From: Xanthobacteraceae bacterium
GTDB lineage: Bacteria; Pseudomonadota; Alphaproteobacteria; Rhizobiales; Xanthobacteraceae
NCBI GenBank assembly: GCA_019746355.1
Contig: JAIESC010000240.1
Coordinates: forward strand, 1 to 64,000
DNA: 64,000 nucleotides
Direction of reading: 5' to 3'
Under the pieces are notes generated by a model. The model worked only from the letters and a program-made list of their open reading frames with translations, searched no databases and was not told the origin of the DNA. The position numbers and the translations under genes were made by a program. Positions 61,991 to 64,000 of this stretch are shown piece after piece (within the stretch, counting starts at the first letter, position 1; every line of letters starts with the position of its first letter).

Positions 61991-62986
61991 ATGGTGCAGG
62001 CGGTGAAGACCAGCACGCCGCTTCGGCTCGGCGTCGTCGGCGTTGGCACCATGGGTGCAAACCACGCGCGGGTTCTGGCCGGGGTGTCAGGCATCCAGCT
62101 GGTCGGGGTCGCCGATCCGGATCGCGGCCAGCGCGATCTGGTCACCCGCGTTCTCGGCTGTCCCGCCGTGACGGAGGTCGATGCGCTGCTTGCGCTCGGC
62201 GTCGATGCCGTGACCATCGCGGCGCCCACCCACCTGCATCACCAGATGGCGCTTCACTGCATCGCCCGCGGCATTCACGTGCTGGTCGAGAAGCCGATCG
62301 CCTCGAGCGTCGAGGAGGGCCGTGACATCATTGCCGCCGCGCGCAAGGCCGGCGTGACGCTGATGGTCGGCCACGTCGAGCGGTTCAATCCGGCGGTGAC
62401 CGCGATCAAGCAGGCGATCCGCGGCGAGGACATTCTGTCAATCGGCATCACCCGCGTCGGCCCGTTCCCGCCGCGCATGTCGAATGTCGGCGTGGTCATC
62501 GACCTCGCGGTCCACGACATCGACCTGATCCGCTGGTTCACCGATTCCGACATCGTCGAGGTGCAGCCGCAGCTCTCGAGCGCGGTCGCCGAGCGCGAGG
62601 ACATCGCGCTGTTGCAGTTCCGCACCGCCTCGGGCGTGCTCGCGCACATCAACACCAACTGGCTGACCCCGTTCAAGGCGCGCCAGGTGACGGTCGCGAC
62701 CCGCGGCAAGTACGTCACCGGCGATCTGCTCACGCGTCAGGTCACCGAGTGCTTCGGCTTCCAGCCCGACGGCGCCTATTCGATGCGGCATGTCTCGGTC
62801 GGCCACGACGAGCCGTTGCGCACAGAGCTTCTCGCCTTTATCGAGGCGGTCCGCACCGGCAAGCCGCCGGCGGTGACCGGCGAGGAGGGCGTGGCGAGCC
62901 TCGAGATTGCAACACGCTGCCTCGAAAGCCGGCCGGCGCTTGCGGCGGGTGCTCCGCTCAAAGGTCCGCGCCGGGTTGCCGGCTGA
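61991..62986 (+). CDS. Gfo/Idh/MocA dehydrogenase, second copy
   Basis: 331 residues from ATG 61991 (GGAAAAT precedes it; a TTG at 61970 is possible). RLGVVGVGTMGANHARVLAG (~11-30), VLVEKPIASSVEEGRDII (EKP motif), MVGHVERFNPAV and VVIDLAVHDIDLIRWF. Similar role to WbpB/WlbA: oxidation of a nucleotide-sugar C3. Together with the DegT aminotransferase 37 bp downstream it makes a second dehydrogenase-aminotransferase pair, distinct from 36609-38801. Confidence 0.88.
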   Translation: MVQAVKTSTPLRLGVVGVGTMGANHARVLAGVSGIQLVGVADPDRGQRDLVTRVLGCPAVTEVDALLALGVDAVTIAAPTHLHHQMALHCIARGIHVLVEKPIASSVEEGRDIIAAARKAGVTLMVGHVERFNPAVTAIKQAIRGEDILSIGITRVGPFPPRMSNVGVVIDLAVHDIDLIRWFTDSDIVEVQPQLSSAVAEREDIALLQFRTASGVLAHINTNWLTPFKARQVTVATRGKYVTGDLLTRQVTECFGFQPDGAYSMRHVSVGHDEPLRTELLAFIEAVRTGKPPAVTGEEGVASLEIATRCLESRPALAAGAPLKGPRRVAG

Positions 62987-63023
62987 CGCCACTTGAGTTT
63001 TCTGAAACGTATTTGACACGCTG

Positions 63024-64000
63024 ATGAACCAAAGCGTCCGCCCCTCCTTTGCGCCCATCCCGTTCATCGACGTCGGCGCCCAGCGCCGCAGGCTCGGCCG
63101 CGCCGTCGACGACGCCATCACGCGGGTCACCGAACACTGTCAGTTCATCCAGGGGCCGGAGGTCGCGGAATTCGAGGCGCGGCTCGCCGAATTCTGCGGC
63201 GCGCGCTATGCGGTCGGCTGCGCCAGCGGCACCGACGCGCTGATGCTGGTGCTGATGGCAAAGGGCATCGGCCCGGGCGACGCCGTGATCTGCCCGGCCT
63301 TCACCTTCTGCGCCACCGCCGAGGTGGTCGTGCTGCTCGGCGCGACGCCGGTGTTCGCCGACGTCGATGCCGACACCTTCAATCTCAACGCCGCGAGCGT
63401 CAAACGCGCGATCGCGACCGCGAAACGCCAGGGACTCACCCCCAAGGCGCTGATCCCGGTCGATCTGTTCGGGCTGCCGGCCGACTACGACGCGCTGCTG
63501 CCGGTGGCGAAAGAGGCGGGATTGTTCATCCTCGACGACGCGGCCCAAGGCTTCGGCGCGACCTACAAGGGCCGCAAGCTCGGCACCGTTGCCCCTGCGA
63601 CCGCGACGAGCTTCTTTCCGGCCAAGCCGCTCGGCTGCTACGGCGACGGCGGCGCGGTGCTGACCGACGACGCGGGCTTGGTCGAGGTGCTCAAAAGCCT
63701 GCGCGTGCACGGGCAGGGCACCGACAAATACGACAACGTGCGGATCGGCATGACCAGCCGGCTCGACACCATGCAGGCCGCGGTGCTGATCGAGAAGCTG
63801 AAGATCTTTGCCGATGAGATCGCGGCCCGCGACCGGGCCGCGCGCCGCTACGCCGACGGCCTGAGGGACGTTTGCATCGTCCCGGTGGTGCCTGAAGGCA
63901 TGACCTCGATCTGGGCGCAGTACACCATCCGCCTCAAGCCCGGAGCGCGCGACGGACTTGCCGTTAAGCTTAAGGCGCAGGGGATACCTACGGCGATTTA
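63024..64000 (+). CDS. DegT/DnrJ/EryC1/StrS PLP aminotransferase (cut by window end)
   Basis: At least 325 residues from ATG 63024; the frame is still open at the last base. IPFIDVGAQRRRLGRAVDD, FIQGPEVAEFEARLAEFCG, GCASGTDALMLVL, FILDDAAQGFGATYKG and the PLP Lys in SFFPAKPLGCYGDGG (~201), then VRIGMTSRLDTMQAAVLIEK. A nucleotide-sugar 3- or 4-aminotransferase, WbpE-like, following the dehydrogenase. The C-terminal ~50 residues lie outside the window. Confidence 0.92.
   Translation, partial: MNQSVRPSFAPIPFIDVGAQRRRLGRAVDDAITRVTEHCQFIQGPEVAEFEARLAEFCGARYAVGCASGTDALMLVLMAKGIGPGDAVICPAFTFCATAEVVVLLGATPVFADVDADTFNLNAASVKRAIATAKRQGLTPKALIPVDLFGLPADYDALLPVAKEAGLFILDDAAQGFGATYKGRKLGTVAPATATSFFPAKPLGCYGDGGAVLTDDAGLVEVLKSLRVHGQGTDKYDNVRIGMTSRLDTMQAAVLIEKLKIFADEIAARDRAARRYADGLRDVCIVPVVPEGMTSIWAQYTIRLKPGARDGLAVKLKAQGIPTAI

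Noticed and set aside
1..64000. tRNA, rRNA, CRISPR arrays, complete insertion sequences
   Set aside because: Looked for cloverleaf/CCA ends, evenly spaced repeats and transposase frames; none convincing. The GIEFIDENGG-like relic near 4152 is too short to call an IS.

Overview
The window is GC-rich, densely packed DNA with many 4-bp ATGA/GTGA overlaps and GTG/TTG starts. Gene content (CysNC fusion, NeuB/NeuC/NeuA, PseB/PseG-type sugar genes, CapD/WbpM-type dehydratase, rhizobial-style RepA/RepB element) points to an alphaproteobacterium, most likely Hyphomicrobiales (Bradyrhizobium/Rhodopseudomonas-like). This is inferred from gene content only. No rRNA, tRNA or CRISPR array was seen.

Layout. 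(1) 1-2800: decayed integrative element or plasmid on the minus strand, with an integrase C-terminus broken by two compensating frameshifts, an intact RepB-type primase, and a RepA-type helicase joined out of frame across a large internal deletion. A cluster of TCCAC/GTGGA pentamers lies between the two replication genes. (2) 2827-11803: kdsD, then cysD-cysNC and a flippase/O-antigen-polymerase fusion, then a CapD/WbpM-type dehydratase. The cysDNC block is flanked by ~350-bp direct repeats made from the kdsD 5' end and its upstream region, so it looks like an insertion between kdsD and capD. (3) 11819-15976 (minus): SGNH-MBOAT O-acylation pair, a small secreted Cys-containing protein and a methyltransferase-like protein. 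(4) 16387-17555 (plus): a wHTH regulator translationally coupled to a NusG/RfaH paralogue. (5) 17560-22343 (minus): compact FkbH-HAD / SDR / MaoC / acyl-carrier-protein / methyltransferase / hexapeptide-acyltransferase cassette. (6) 22734-53358 (plus, ~30 kb one-way): sulfotransferase, PhyH dioxygenase, GSCFA protein and ABC exporter; a first nonulosonate set (neuB, neuC, neuA) with a 2-hydroxyacid dehydrogenase and a Cys-less asparagine-synthase homologue; a WbpB/E/D-like set; a PseB-PseG-SpsF-NeuB set with an unusual SpsF-aldo/keto-reductase fusion; WbqC, methyltransferases and glycosyltransferases. A 360-nt multi-helix structured RNA candidate sits at 43240-43600. (7) 53355-57758 (minus): GT39-like membrane transferase, two methyltransferases and a methyltransferase-GT2 fusion. 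(8) 57971-64000: asnB, LPG-synthase-TM flippase-like protein, transaldolase-family protein, second Gfo/Idh/MocA dehydrogenase and second DegT aminotransferase (cut by the window end).

How it works together. The region reads as a surface-polysaccharide (O-antigen/capsule/EPS) locus. Sugars are nonulosonic acids of two kinds plus diacetamido sugars; decorations include sulfation (PAPS from CysD/CysNC), O-acylation (MBOAT/SGNH), methylation and probably an ACP-borne hydroxyacyl group. A shared operator-like palindrome GTTCAT-N3-ATGAAC lies on the predicted promoters of the wHTH-NusG pair and of the 30-kb plus-strand run, and an ops-like GCGGTAGC lies in the leader of the latter. This suggests a dedicated repressor plus antiterminator circuit (inference).
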